A stretch of 64,000 nt of DNA from Acanthosepion lycidas. Its lineage: Eukaryota > Mollusca > Cephalopoda > Sepiida > Sepiidae. A program made the translations under genes and the position numbers. This document shows, piece after piece, positions 32,300 to 44,097 of this stretch. The notes beneath the pieces are model-generated. The model was not told the origin of the DNA. It ran no database searches and saw nothing but the letters and a program-made list of their open reading frames with translations. Position 1 is the first letter of the stretch; each line of letters starts with the position of its first letter. Location: assembly GCA_963932145.1 (NCBI GenBank), contig OZ010600.1, positions 48,247,377 to 48,311,376 on the forward strand, given 5' to 3'.

Positions 32300-32300
<1 letters not shown>

Positions 32301-33375
32301 ATCAGACTAAAGTGATATTTACGTTGATGTAATTCCGCATGCATATGAAGGGGAAAATGTAATTTAAATTTGAAATTTTAAACTTTTAAATTAAATTTTC
32401 TTTTAGATATTTCTAGTATATTATGTAGTCAATTTCATTTAGTTTCTTTTTGTTTTTATCACTTTTGCTACTAAGTATCCCACATTGTGATAATAGAAGG
32501 TCTGCTGGGATCAAATCCACTGTTTATTCTCCGTAAACATTCAAAAGGCGTCGATGTATATCAGTGAGTGTTATGATGCACATTTATCCCGCATGCACTT
32601 TCATATCAGACGCAATTTTTCCAGATTGCCGTTCATATTATGCACTAACACCCCCCACCAAACAAAAAAGAAAAGAAAAGATTATTGGGCTCAAACTCTA
32701 CTGTCAATATCCGCCTCCGACATCGTTAACCAACATAAAAAATAAGAGGTATTACTTTCGGTGCGACCTAATTCCCACGAGTGTGCACATTTGCACTTTT
32801 TTAGCAATAAAAATCTATATAAAAATTATGTCTAGTTTTGAATGAAAAGAAAACCAAACAGATCAATTATACGGGCATGCAAGTATTCTTACAAAAAAAA
32901 TAAAAAAAATAGCAGCAATGAACCCACCACCCACTCACCAACGCTGCCTTCAGATGGTAACCTTAAGATCGGGCGTGGTTTCGGGGGTTTAAATACTATC
33001 AATATTAAACTAGAGCTAAAGTATGTTAGTTCTCTGTCAAAGTGTAAACAAACCGGCTCGATGCAGATGCAATCGTTGTCAGTTTTGGGGCCTTTCCAAT
33101 GTAAACATACCAAGTGTTTATTGCTTTTGTAATCAGTCAACCGTAACACGTTAGAAAACAAGTCTGAGAACAAATTCAGAAAGTCGTAAAATGGGTTTGA
33201 CGTGAATTTACAAAATCGAACATCAGCATATCTCTTTATCTTCATACTCGACATAGAAATGGTAACTTCTGATGAAAAGTGTTTTTTTTTTGTTGTTATT
33301 GAGAAGCCATAACTACCAAAATTGGGCTATAACAGCCTATAACATTTCAGTTTAAACGGAGATACACTTTTATCA
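32300..33375. other. Unassigned stretch
   Basis: Two overlapping open frames at 32842-33254 (96 aa plus strand, 121 aa minus strand) have no domain I recognise. A TE remnant is as likely as chance. Confidence 0.4.
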
Positions 33376-33379
33376 GTTC

Positions 33380-34245
33380 TGGCATTGAATATTGCTGCCC
33401 CATCTTGTCTGGTTTTTCTACTATGTATTTAGAGATTCTTAGATTTTAAAATTTAGGATCGAACAATAAACAAAGGAAAAATGTGAAAAACGCTATTCAT
33501 TCACCTACTACTAGGAAGACAATTTAAAAAATTAAGCCCAAATACTTCATCCGATTGGGAATCTAATGCTTTTTACTATTTTACACAGGCTTTTCAGCTC
33601 AAATGAGGAACCAATTTTAGAATTGGACTGCTCACCTGCACATTGAATATAGACGGTACACAATCTTTTACCCGCACCAATACACGGACTAACGTAAGAG
33701 AAACAAACATCCGTTTTAATAAACTTCAGTGCAAATATCTAGTCTGCTAGATATTAAATTCTTGATAAAATCCAAAGCGGAAACTGCAATGTTATTGGCC
33801 TTGACCTGGCATCTCAGCTTCAGTCACTTTCCTGCCGCCGTAACCTAACTGTCCTGTGCTTTTTCTACAAATACTTTCATGATAATTGTTCCGATGAATT
33901 TTCTTCTATACTGCCTAAACTTTATGAACTTAAGCGCAATACTAAATTGGCGGCAAAGTCTCATCATCTTATAGTTGAAATGGCTAGATGTAACCGTAAA
34001 TTCTATGAAAGTATTCTTTTTTATCTCATACTTCTCGCTTGTGGAACTCTCTTCCGGCATCTTGCTTGCCAAAAAAACTTTCCAAATATTCAAAAATTTA
34101 AATGGATTTTCAATGGTTATCATGTTTGTTCTTAATTCTTGTTCTTTTATTGTCCTCTCTCCTTAATAAAGTTTTTTTTGTTTCTCATTTCCTCTCACAC
34201 TCAGTAACTTTATGGCTTTAATGTCTTGCTTAGATTGAAATGATT
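33380..34245 (+). pseudogene. LINE-A 3' part: RT tail and 3' UTR
   Basis: Pieces read IEYCCPILSG-like (33384), then RNCNVIGLDLASQLQSLSCR (33776), FFYKYFHDNCSDEF, MARCNRKFYES and RLWNSLPASCLP. The 3' UTR TTCTTTTATTGTCCTCTCTC and CACTCAGTAACTTTATGGC ends at 34245. Frameshifts and a non-coding break at 33450-33560 show heavy decay. 33640-33715 also matches 42165-42240. Confidence 0.75.
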
Positions 34246-34685
34246 ATAAAAAAGGGAGATAAATGGGAATATTATTTTCCTGTGATTCAAAGTGAATTCC
34301 ATATTGCAGATTCTTCTAATCTGGAACCTATTAATAGTATAAACCATTCTCATAGAACGTAGAAAGGTTTCTTTCAGATGGTTAATATAAATAGGTTTCG
34401 TTTTGGAAGTATATTTTTTATCATCACTCTCTGGTGTGTTATTAATAATGCGAATCAGTAGTAAAAGATCTAATATTCAAGATACGACTTCTATTACACC
34501 CGTTGCTATTTGTAACTATCTATGATGAAACGCGCTATGTCGGAAGCAAGATGTCGTTGAAGACTTACTATAAAGTGAAATTTAAATGTAAACCTACAAT
34601 GCTTTTCTCCGTAGAAGTTTATTGTCACATTCATTTTTTTTTATCATGAAAATACTGAATTAATTTTTATTTAATATCTAAAGCT
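34246..34685. other. Unassigned stretch
   Basis: No recognised gene. AAGATACGACTTCT at 34480 also occurs at position 9 of the window. Confidence 0.4.
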
Positions 34686-34689
34686 GTTG

Positions 34690-35095
34690 TTAATCTTTCT
34701 GTGCCTTTTTTCTAAATACTTTCATCGTAATTGTTCGGATGAACTATTCACCTAGACTTTACCTAGACTTTACGAATTTAAGTGCAATACTAAACTGGAG
34801 GCGAGATCTCATCAATTTACAGTTGAGCTGGCTAAATGTAGCCGTAAATTCTATGATAACAATCTCTTATTTCGCAATTCTCGCTCGTGGAACTCCACCC
34901 GGCTCCATGCTTTCCAACAATTTTAATCTGCAAAAATCTAAGGGCAATGTCGATCGCTATCTACTGTCCTCCTGATTTCTTTTTTATTTCTCTTCATTAC
35001 TAATGTTTCTGTTCCTAATTCTTCTCACCCTGTAACCCCGTGCATGCTAGTCGCTGTACTGTCTTGCTTGGGGTGACACCGATTAACAACAACAA
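34690..35095 (+). pseudogene. LINE-A C-terminus and 3' UTR
   Basis: LCLFSKYFHRNCSDELFT-like, WLNVAVNSM and CSRKFYDNN-like pieces in shifting frames are followed by the 3' UTR CACCCTGTAACCCCGTGCAT. It ends ATTAACAACAACAACAAAA, a clean (AAC)n LINE terminus. Confidence 0.75.
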
Positions 35096-35220
35096 CAAAA
35101 ACGAGCTATGCATACAACGTTAGGAAACAACCTATGTGCAATTAATTCATAGTCAAATTCATTTTTTATTATAAATTTGTGACGCTCGATTTTATGGGCA
35201 TTTTGTACGCTAAAACCTTA

Positions 35221-35241
35221 TCTCTATCTATAAAAGGCAGG

Positions 35242-35295
<54 letters not shown>

Positions 35296-35932
35296 CGAAT
35301 GCACGGTTGCAATTTTCGACGGATTTGCACCAAAATTTACATGCACATGCTCCAAGTTAGCGGGAAGGCCAAGACCGGCTTTGCATTTACCAACTCCCAT
35401 CGATAGTGGAAATAATCGATTTTTTCATGCTTCTACGGCAGTTTTCATGTAGTTTGCGGCCATTTTCTACTGGCCAGAGTGAGAGCCTATCGCTGGCTGC
35501 CACAAATAGGTAGGAATATTCTATTGGCCACCGTGAGAGCCAACAGCTGACTGACACGAATGTTAACTAGCATGCTAGCATGCAAAAAAAAAATCGATAG
35601 CTGCATTCGTCACAAGTGGGAAAAATTTAAATCTGCATTTTGCAAATCTGCAATTTTCCAGTTACGAGTAGTTTTTTTAAAGCTGATCGTTTTGTGTTCA
35701 TTTTGTTTAGTTCTTTTTTCGTAACGGATTTAATGTTTAGTATAGAGCTTCGAAAAAATTCGCAGTGTGAGATAGGCAGAGAAGTAAGGTATCTAGCAAC
35801 ATCAGCACGTGAAAGGGCACTCCTTTAAAGGCAATGAAGGGCAAAAATATTTTAAGTCAAGTGATCGCGATTGTTGTATGAGTCGTAGGATTTTTGAATC
35901 AAGCACGGGCAACGCCGGGCCATGCTGCTAGT
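35221..35932 (+). mobile_element. Helentron-like non-autonomous element, copy 1
   Basis: The 5' end TCTCTATCTATAAAAGGCAG leads into (TG)n, then a body shared with two other copies. The 3' end is AAGCACGGGCAACGCCGGGC followed by CATGCTGCTAGT. The GGGCAACGCCGGGC palindrome close to CTAGT resembles Helentron/HINE ends known from arthropods and molluscs. Relative to copy 2 it lacks about 110 bp near 35640. No coding sequence. No target duplication, as expected. Confidence 0.65.
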
Positions 35933-35934
35933 TT

Positions 35935-36290
35935 GAGCACAAGAAGAACGATTCACTTCAGTTGTAGGATACTGTAACAATAGTTGAGTATATATTTAAC
36001 CTATTTTATTTACACGGACGATATATGTACATCGGTTGACAATCATTCTGTTTACTACTATTGGAAATTACGTGAATCTGAGATTTTAATTAACCTTGGA
36101 AAGTCTCGTTCTTGCGGGACCTATTTACCTTATAAATACGATTTCTTTTCTGAAAATTCTTTACTGATATCAGTAATATTTAAGTTAGCTTAACTTTTAT
36201 AAATTTTTTTTTTATTTTTTATTTTTATTGCTTTCACTTGTATTAATGTCCTCAGCTTTTTTTTAATTTTTTTTTTATTATCACAACGTT
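35935..36290. other. Unassigned stretch
   Basis: T-rich from 36195. At 36288-36335 a CAACGTTTCAACGG...CTTCAGG block resembles PLE-type CTGAAGA...GAAACG ends on the minus strand. Confidence 0.35.
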
Positions 36291-36364
36291 TCAACGGTTG
36301 TTTCATCTTCAGGTATTCTTCAGCTGTTAGTCAGATAGTCTTTTTCGTAATCAATTCACACCAA

Positions 36365-36500
36365 GCAAGGCGATAATGCCACTAAGACGCAAGAGACTAC
36401 TGGGAGTGAAAGAGAATGAAGAGAAAGGAAACGGATATCCAATACTTAACAGGAAACGACGGATAAACCTCCTGTTCAAAAGATCGAGGTAGAGTGTGAA
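36365..36500 (-). mobile_element. LINE-A 3' UTR fragment
   Basis: GGCGATAATGCCACTAAGAC then ACTACTGGGAGTGAAAGAGA and AACAGGAAACGACGGATAAA, antisense to the LINE 3' UTR. Confidence 0.6.
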
Positions 36501-36736
36501 CATGCATCTTTTTTCAGTGGTTGTTGCAATGTCGATAAAAGTCTGATCACTCTACCTCCCCGATGTCTTCTGCATATGGCAATCAGAATTTTCCTGACGC
36601 TCATCTCAAGTCCATCGTTCGTGCAGCGCACAGTCTAGGACAGATATTGCCAAACGTTTTCAAATGTTTACTATTTTTCTAAACTGCTTGGCATTACAAA
36701 ACTATGTCACTTGAGTCTCCTTATCCTCGAAAGTTG

Positions 36737-36737
<1 letters not shown>

Positions 36738-36783
<46 letters not shown>
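36738..36783. repeat. (TA)n microsatellite at a PLE 3' end
   Basis: About 46 bp of TA. Confidence 0.9.
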
Positions 36784-36788
<5 letters not shown>

Positions 36789-36805
36789 AAAAGGCTTAAA
36801 CACTA

Positions 36806-36868
36806 ATATTCCATGGTCATAATTTATTCAATTGGAATCGTAAATACGATCCAATTCATCAGACCTAC
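36806..36868 (-). ncRNA. Hammerhead-like fold with CTGATGA
   Basis: The minus strand reads GGTCTGATGAATTGGATCGT, loop, ACGATTCCAATTGAATAAAT, TATGACC. CTGATGA is intact and stem II is long (11-12 bp). GGT/ACC may close stem I. The GAAA box is GAAT, so the core is altered. It lies in the 3' region of a PLE. Confidence 0.45.
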
Positions 36869-37830
36869 AAATTCAAAAAGAAAACTGAAAAAAACCTACT
36901 CCGGAAATAAAAATAGAATTTAGAGAGAGTGTAAGTATGAGAGTGTGGGACGAATGTTAGTTCCAAAGAGAGGGGTAATATAGGAGTGAATTTAACAGAG
37001 AGGGTCTTTTTTATAAAACTAGGTGTGAGTGGAAGGGGGAAAAATGATTGTTGTCGGATGTCTAATACAATAAAGATACATTTCGTGGTGACATACACAC
37101 ACCATGGCCGATCAAATCTTAAAGAAGGAGGGAGAGGTAAGGTATATCCTTTGGCGAAATTAAGGCTGCTACTTAATAGTTCCTCCGAAATAGAAGGGTA
37201 AAAATCCAAGATATCAAATTGGATGAAAGTGGCTCTTCTTTTGCTAGGGATCTTTCGGAACCATTTAATCGTCTCGGCCGAGTCTTTCCAAAGGTTATCA
37301 GGATATTTCTCCAGGACACATGAAGTTATTTTCTTGATAATACACTTGGAAATTAATCCCAACTCAGATTTGGAGGGATTAATTAGACGGGACTGCAAGC
37401 TATTGATGAAGTTCGGCTTATGATCTTTGAAGAGAATGTATGCATCTTTCAAACTAAATTTGCCCATTCTGTCAGCAACTCCACATTTGTTAGCAAATTT
37501 GCAGATGTCTTCATTGATAGATGATAAGGTGCTATTGTCTTTGTCTTTTTTATAAGAGCTGGTAATTTTGTCAGTGACGATTTTGTCATATTCAGAAGGT
37601 GTAACTTTATAGAAATTTTTGGATTAATTTCCATAATTTATTGGATTTTTTTATGTTTTTAATGTCTCTACCAATATTAGTATGGAAGTAGTTGTTATAA
37701 TTCTTGAACTTAATCTTTCTAATTAAATCGATCAGATCCCCTTCGAACGGTATAAGTAGCTTGTCACACGGTGGAGTTTTCTGGGATTTCAGGTTATACG
37801 TTTCAGAATTTAGTCCTTGGTCATTTTTGG
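36869..37830 (-). pseudogene. PLE-type reverse transcriptase, N-terminal half only (family P5)
   Basis: The minus strand encodes VTPSEYDKIVTDKITSSYKK, MGKFSLKDAYILFKDHKPNF and SRLINPSKSELGLISKC, then TFIQFDILDFYPSISEELLS. The last is reverse transcriptase motif A with the first catalytic aspartate (FDILDFYPSI). Shortly after, at about 37140, similarity stops and the frame runs into 3' non-coding sequence. Motifs B to E, including the YADD catalytic pair, are gone. A hammerhead-like fold lies right at the 3' side. An internal deletion is the simplest explanation. Confidence 0.75.
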
Positions 37831-37917
37831 GATTACGGGAGAAAAAAGTTTATATATGTATATTTACCACTAGTATTATAAGTTTATATATGTATATTTA
37901 CCACTAATATTATCTAT

Positions 37918-37941
37918 CTATATATATATATATATATATAT
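37918..37941. repeat. Short (TA)n
   Basis: 24 bp of TA, preceded by a tandem duplication TATATATGTATATTTACCAC at 37851 and 37882. Confidence 0.9.
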
Positions 37942-37944
37942 AAA

Positions 37945-38380
37945 CATTTAAATTTAATCTTATTGCTTCATTTACCGCACCTTGTTCAGCTTGTATCCCT
38001 ACACCACCATTTCATTCATTTTGTGTTTCTGTCTTTTGACACTATGGCCTTTTCACCATGTCACAGTGTTTCTAATAGTTAGTATTATTTATTAAGGATT
38101 AATTTTAACTAGTAATTCTTTCGTCTAAATCTTATCGTAGCGACATGCTACACTGTTTTTGTTTTGTTTAAGCAAACGGACTCTTTCAATTTAACCTTGA
38201 ACAGTTTGTTCGAGTTTATTAATTCTGTACATCGTTTCGGAGATATTTTACGTTGGTTATCCAAAACTAATACTATTACTCTGTGCGTAGTCTTATTATG
38301 AACAATTACGTTATACTTTATAATCTAGACTTATTTTATGACTTTCATTTATAACTGAAAGTAGCGGCAAATGCCTGCGA
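37945..38380. other. Unassigned stretch upstream of an LTR-like region
   Basis: No recognised gene. It may include the U3 of the putative LTR that ends at 39006, but no TG start could be placed. Confidence 0.3.
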
Positions 38381-39006
38381 CGTTATAAAACCAGTAGCGA
38401 CCAGCCACTCCGAAAAGGGACGGAGTAATAAGAAGATGATGGGGTAGTATCCCGCCAAGCGACCACCAGCGATTATCAGTGACCAGCAATGATCACCAGT
38501 GACCAAAATACTCCCGTCGACCATGTCTTCTATCCATCCAATCGGTTATTCTAATTTCACTCCCTGATGCTCATCATTTCGCGGATCACCGTGGTTTCAA
38601 TCGCTAACCCTTCGGCTAAGACAGTCTACTAGGACCACCTCAACACACCGACTGCTTATCGTTCAGTTTCATCTTCTGGTCTCTAACAATCGTCTTCTCT
38701 GGGCTACGACTGCCAGGTAGTACCAACCCAATACACCAACTGTTTATCAGCCTTCGTCACCACTCAAGTTGCTCTGGTCATCAACAACTGTCGACGCATC
38801 TAAGACCAACAGTCAACTACCAGCACGACGACCGAGGTTATTTAAAACATCCAGATTCTTCGATTGTATTTTCCTTTTTTCTGCCAATAATAAATTTTGG
38901 CATAACTTATCTAAACTCTTTGTTCTCATTATCTTTCCGTTGGTCTGTGTCACTTCAATGTTAAAGTTTGTGGGGTCCATCTAACATCGACATTCGGATC
39001 CCATAA
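38381..39006 (+). mobile_element. Possible LTR (R/U5 part) of a retrotransposon
   Basis: GTTATAAAACCAG at 38380 looks like a TATA box and AATAATAAATTTTGG at 38885 like a poly(A) signal. GGATCCCATAACA at 38994-39006 is a typical LTR 3' end, similar to GGACCATAACA of the solo LTR at 7.2 kb. The 5' end and target duplication could not be found, so this is tentative. Confidence 0.35.
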
Positions 39007-41055
39007 CAATCTTAGTTGCTTTTCATTGCAACTGTGCCATTTGTATGGCTAGATCGCATTTAAACAGTAGCTTTTTATTTTACATGTCAATTAACCGAAA
39101 CATCTTGATAAAACTTAATTTTTTATGGTTAATTTTATATGGTATTATAATATGCCAGTTGAATTTCAGCTTATAATATCTGTTTGTCATTTGTGAATAT
39201 TTGCAGTAACACATTTAATGAGATTTTATTATACAACTCGATAAGCGTTCATTATATTGTGAATAATATATATATATATAATAGCATAATCATTGATACT
39301 TATTTTTCAGTTTCAAATATATAAAGATTGACATAGATCATAAGTATTATATTAGATTAAAAAGAAACATACTTGTAAGTTTATTGGTTGTGGGTAATAC
39401 AACGTTGGAACTTACTAAAATGTAGAACAGAGATCACAGAACAATCAAAAATATATCTGAAGACATTGGTAAGAAGAAAATAGTTTTAAGGATGCCGGAA
39501 AAGACCTAAGAAATATTAAAATGCCTAATAAGCAAGCAAATTGGGCTGAATAGTAAGAATATATTCGAGGGAACTAATTTGCGCAAGTAGAGTGAGAGAT
39601 AAAAATGCAGAATATCAAAATTGGTTAAAGAGATGAAAGCAAGCAAAATGCCACCTTCAAGTGAACATTAAAAAGAAAAGTGCGTAAGTTGGACGGAGAA
39701 GTGCAGATGCCTGAAAATCAATGTAGAGCAATATTGGATGGATCTGGTGTTGTTAAGTTTGGGGTCGTCGTTTGAAGATGGAAAGGTGCTGTGTGTTGAT
39801 GAACAAAAAATACAAGTGTTGAATTGGCTGAAAAGAAAAATAGACAAACAAGAGACTGGATTAAATTGAGATAGAAATTCTTATTCTAGCGGGAAACTTT
39901 CGTATGAAGAATATTCGAGTACAGTTTCTGAAAGAAAGTGTAAATTCATGGAATTATGATAGTGTAAAAAAAATAAAAAAATAAATACAGAATGCTTGTT
40001 GAGTTAAAGATTAAGTGAGGTGCTTTGTCTAAGCCATGTTTGTCGGTTCCGGAAAGCGAAGCTTAGTGTCCTATCTCAACTCAGGCACGATGAGAAAGAT
40101 AACTAGCCTTTAGGGATTCGTGCTACGCATACTCCAATTTTTTTAAATTTTTTTTTAACGTATGCCCAAATGCTGAGAAAGATCGCTGCTGCTGATAGTA
40201 TTTTCAACGCATGCGTGTCTGGTGAAAATGTCTAACGTCTGCTACAAGTCTGATGGCTAGGCTAGAAGTTAGGTTCTTCATGGAAATATTCAACTACCAC
40301 GACGAAGATGACAACAATGGAGAGTTGAATTAATGCTTAGGATTAAAATTGTACGTCCCTCCTTCAAAGTTGATAATGTTATCAAGATAAATGTAAAGAA
40401 ATGTTGTAAGTTCTTGGACAAGAGTTGTTTTTTTTTTTGCAGTTGTATGTCATAGCCCAAAAGCTTTAAGTTAAAGAATCTATTCATCACTCACATTCTG
40501 CAAAGTTTGCTATTGTTCGCATGCAAGAAAAAACGATTTAAACATTACTGGAATGAATCTTAATGTCTAGAGATATTAATCCAAGAAAACAATTCTGGTC
40601 CATAAATCAGAGATGGATATCAGAATAGAAAAGAATATACTATCTTTGAAGTTATACCAAACTGCTGAAAAGGAATGTTAAAATTCAAAACTGTAGAAAA
40701 AAAGAAACATTAGATGAAACACTGATGAGTTTTTTTTTCAAGTCGGCCATATTAATGTGTAAAATAATCAATTATTTAAGTCTGAGGGATATCGTGTTAA
40801 TCATATGTAAGTTTCTGTGGCCTATATCTTGAGGATTTACTGATAAGTAAAACTGTTGCATTTAGATTGTTTGCATAAGTAAACACGACACACCCAAAAC
40901 AAATGATAAGCTGAAACTCACATAATATATTGCTTATATAAATATATTCTGAAAACTTTTACTAACACTAGTTAATACTAATTTTATTATGAAAACATTA
41001 ACTTGAATTAAAATCTGAAATTGTGTAAGGAAAAAAAACGATAAAAAAAGAAGAT
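39007..41055. other. Unassigned 2-kb stretch
   Basis: AT-rich with no recognised domain. The minus frame at 40290-40490 shows nothing known. Confidence 0.45.
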
Positions 41056-41059
41056 TCGA

Positions 41060-41140
41060 ATCCAGATTCGAAAGCTGTCTTAATTAAAACCCATGCCTCT
41101 TACCGCATAAACTACGTAGCCCTCATATAGTCAAGGAATA
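41060..41140 (-). mobile_element. tRNA-like SINE head
   Basis: The minus strand reads GGCTACGTAGTTTATGCGGT...CTTTCGAATCTGGATTCGAAT, box A and box B-like segments at tRNA spacing. The body is not defined. Confidence 0.4.
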
Positions 41141-41143
41141 AAA

Positions 41144-42030
41144 TCTGACGATATAAATCCATTCTTTATTTTTTACTCAACGTTCGATACAATATTTGAT
41201 GTTAATCTCTATCTATAAATGTGTGTGTGTAACGAATGCACGGCCGCAATTTTCGACGGATTTGCACCAAAATTTACATGCACATGCTCCAAGTTAGCGG
41301 GAAAACCAAGACCGACTTTGCATTTACCAACTCCCATCGATAGTGGAAATAATCGATTTTTTCATGCTTCTACGGCAGTTTTCATGTAGTTTGTGGCCAT
41401 TTTCTACTGGCCAGAGTGAGAGCCAATAGCTGGCTGCCACGAATAGGCAGGAAGATTCTATTGGCCGGCGTGAGAGCCAACAGCTGACTGACACGAATGT
41501 TAACTAGTATGCTAGCATGCAAAAAAAAAAAACAAAAAACGATAGCTGCATTCATCACCAGTGGGAAAAATTTAAATCTGCATGGCACTTTACACCAATT
41601 GGCTCATTCGCTTGCTTAAACTCAACGTTGATTCTGATTCCGCAGAACTGGGTTGGGTGTGAAAAAGTATTTGTTGTTAACATTCTTTTTTCATTCTTTT
41701 TTTTCAGTTACGAGTCCTTTTTTAAAGCTGATCGTTTTGTGTTCATTTTGCTTAGCTCTTTTTTCGTAACAGCTCGTATAGAGCTTCGAAAAAACTCGCA
41801 GTGTGAGATAGGCAGAGAAGTAAGGCATCTAGCAACATCAGCACGGCAAATGGCACTTCTTTAAAGGCGATGAAGGGCAAAAATATTTTAAGTCAAGTGA
41901 TAGCGATTGCTGTATGAGTCGTGCGATTTTTTAATCAAGCACGGGCACTGTCGGGCCATGCTGCTAGTCTGACGATATAAATCCATTCTTTATTTTTTAC
42001 TCAACGCTCGATACAATATTTGATGTTAAT
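41144..42030 (+). mobile_element. Helentron-like element, copy 2, with 62-bp direct flanking repeats
   Basis: The element at 41206-41968 has the same ends as copy 1 (TCTCTATCTATAAATG... and ...CATGCTGCTAGT). It also has the interior block missing from copy 1 (GGCACTTTACACCAATTGGC). Both sides carry the same 62 bp beginning TCTGACGATATAAATCCATT (41144-41205 and 41968-42030) with one mismatch. Confidence 0.7.
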
Positions 42031-42119
42031 TTTTAAATATAGTATTAATAGTAGGTAGAATATTTTTATTCGATTGTCAAACGTTATTTTTGGAAATCGT
42101 TTTTTGCTATTTTGCACAT

Positions 42120-42237
42120 GTGTTTTAGTTCAAGATTGTAATCAATTTTTTTTTAAGCTGACTGATCCTTTGCACATTGACTATTGACGGTACACAATCT
42201 TCTATCCGCATCATTACATGAACTAAAGTAAGAGAAA
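42120..42237 (+). pseudogene. LINE-A fragment left of a SINE insertion
   Basis: GACGGTACACAATCTTCTAT matches 33653-33720 and continues at 42606 after the SINE. Confidence 0.6.
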
Positions 42238-42605
42238 AAATATCCGCCCTGTCGGTTGAGGCTTTAGAATACGCCGACTGCAGCTCTGCAGAGGGGTAAC
42301 CTCCCAATGAGGTGTCTTCGGCATGACGATAAACTACATCCGACAGCAAGGCCTCTGATGGAGAGGTTTTGAGGAGCGTGGAATCACCTCTTAATTGTTG
42401 TTGTTCCCAGGTCCAGGTATGAGCAAAGTAAAAATACCAGCAATACATTTAAAAAAATATTACCAGCAATACATTTTTGAAAAAAAATATTACTAACAAT
42501 ACATTTTTGTAAAAGAAATTACTAATGCTACTAAGAAAATTAAATTTCGGCATTAAATGACCCATAAGATGTTGACATGTCACTAAACAAACAAACAAAT
42601 ATCTG
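42238..42605 (+). mobile_element. SINE family V, copy 3, with target duplication
   Basis: The insert 42247-42596 is flanked by AAATATCCG (42238-42246) and AAATATCTG (42597-42605), in line with a 9-bp duplication. The LINE-A alignment resumes across it (compare 33700-33720). The body CATCCGACAGCAAGG and GTTGTTGTTCCCAGGTCCAG, three tail units (ACCAGCAATACATTTTTGA) and an end CGGCATTAAATGACCCATAA with (AAAC)n define the whole element. Confidence 0.75.
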
Positions 42606-42760
42606 TTTTAATCAACTTCAGTGAAAATACATGGCCTGGTGCTCCTGCTATATATTTAGAGATTCTTGATAAAATCCAAAGAAGAATCTGCAATGTCATT
42701 GGTCCTGACCTGGCATCTCGGCTTCAGTCATTTTCTCACCGTTGTAATGTATCCGGTACC
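42606..42760 (+). pseudogene. LINE-A fragment right of the SINE
   Basis: LDKIQRRICNVIGPDLASRL-like coding sequence at 42665-42740, the start of the RT tail, then truncated. Confidence 0.7.
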
Positions 42761-42845
42761 ATTTGCCTAAGTTCATTAGCATCACTCAGTTGTGTTTAAA
42801 ATGTGGGAGCTATTTCTGCCGTTCCCCATATATATATATATATAT

Positions 42846-43290
42846 GCACATTTCATTGAATACGGCAGACAAGGTGATTTGATTTAGTTTTTTTATACAA
42901 TTTCGCATGCGATCTAATATTTTTTTCTTTTCAGATGATAAATTATATAAATAGTGTCCGAATGTTCTTTTAATCCAAGCGATTTCGGCTATATATTTAG
43001 CCATTTTCAAGGATGAAATATTTTAACTGTTAAATAAGAAATAGTTTGTTGTATGTATGTATTTATATAATGGTTTAATTTTTCAAAACACGGTCAAGAT
43101 ATTATGTCCATGTTCATAGTTGATATTATTAAGTGTTGGTTTTTTGTTTTTATTAATAAGACTTCCATTATTCTTAGCCTTTTTTGCATGTAGATGATGC
43201 TATTATATTAGTGTTGTCAAATATAATTAAAAAAACAGTGAAAATATTTCATCCTTGAAAATAGCTAAATGTATAGTCGAAAGGAGTGAT
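42846..43290 (-). mobile_element. PLE P2 fragment with opposed hammerhead-like hairpins
   Basis: Minus frame at about 43170-43085 gives INKNKKPTLNNINYEHGHNI, the GIY-YIG C-terminus as at 9.0 and 13.3 kb. At 43010-42968 (minus) CTTGAAAATGGCTAAATATA, TAGCC and GAAATCG form a stem II hairpin plus GAAA. A second, weaker copy lies on the plus strand at 43250-43290 (CTTGAAAATAGCTAAATGTA, TAGTCGAAAG). The terminus ATTCAATGAAATGTGC abuts (TA)n at 42829-42845. Confidence 0.65.
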
Positions 43291-44097
43291 AAGCTGTAAA
43301 AAACAAAAAATCAATCTCAGTCCCAATCTTCTCAATCAGTTTCTTCCTCTTTGAATGAGGGCACATATATTATCCTCGTGGAAGCTTTTAGATTAGTTCC
43401 ATGTGAAACTTGCCTTTTGTGCATCATCAATATTGGAGAACCGTTGTTTTCTGAGAGTCTCCTTTATGAGCCAGAACAGATGAAAATCCGAAGAACAAGA
43501 AGTTAAAACGCATTTTTTATACTAAATGTTACATAATACGAGACTCGAGAGCCTCTCAAGCTGTGAAGGTCTGAAGTGGTGCGACTAGAGAAATGAGCTT
43601 ATCTGAATATTTTTAAAGGAAGTAGCGATAGAGTAATGTGAGTCTTGCAACGTTGCACTGGTGAGAAAATGAATGACTGTGGAAAAGAAGTTATGTCTGT
43701 GGGAAAGAGGTCAAATAAGGCAAGGTGATTCAGCTATAAGCTGTCATTAGTTGTCTGGTCTTTGAACTGCCAAGGCTTCTCATTGTCATATTACAAAACA
43801 CATTACTTATCTTAAAAAAACAAAAAAACAAACCATTACTCATCTTTGCTTGAAATTCTCCCAATGTGCTACCGTCAGAATCAGAATTGATCGTGGTGCA
43901 ACTGGGTATAAATATATGGTTACCTTCTGTTGAAAAAGAAAAAAAAAAAAAAAAAAACAGTGGCCAGTTTTTTTTCTAGGAGGATGATGCAAACCTAAAA
44001 TTTATTTGTGAGTGAGTTCGACTCATAATAGTGAATCTGCTCCCATCTCCTATGACTAACCTGCTTAGGAAGTTGCTATGGATATTATAATATTCTA
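43291..44097. other. Unassigned stretch
   Basis: A poly-A run lies at 43938-43959. No recognised gene. Confidence 0.4.

Noticed and set aside
32842..33254. 96-aa (plus) and 121-aa (minus) open frames as genes
   Set aside because: They overlap on opposite strands, show no recognisable domain, no splice context and no conserved neighbour.
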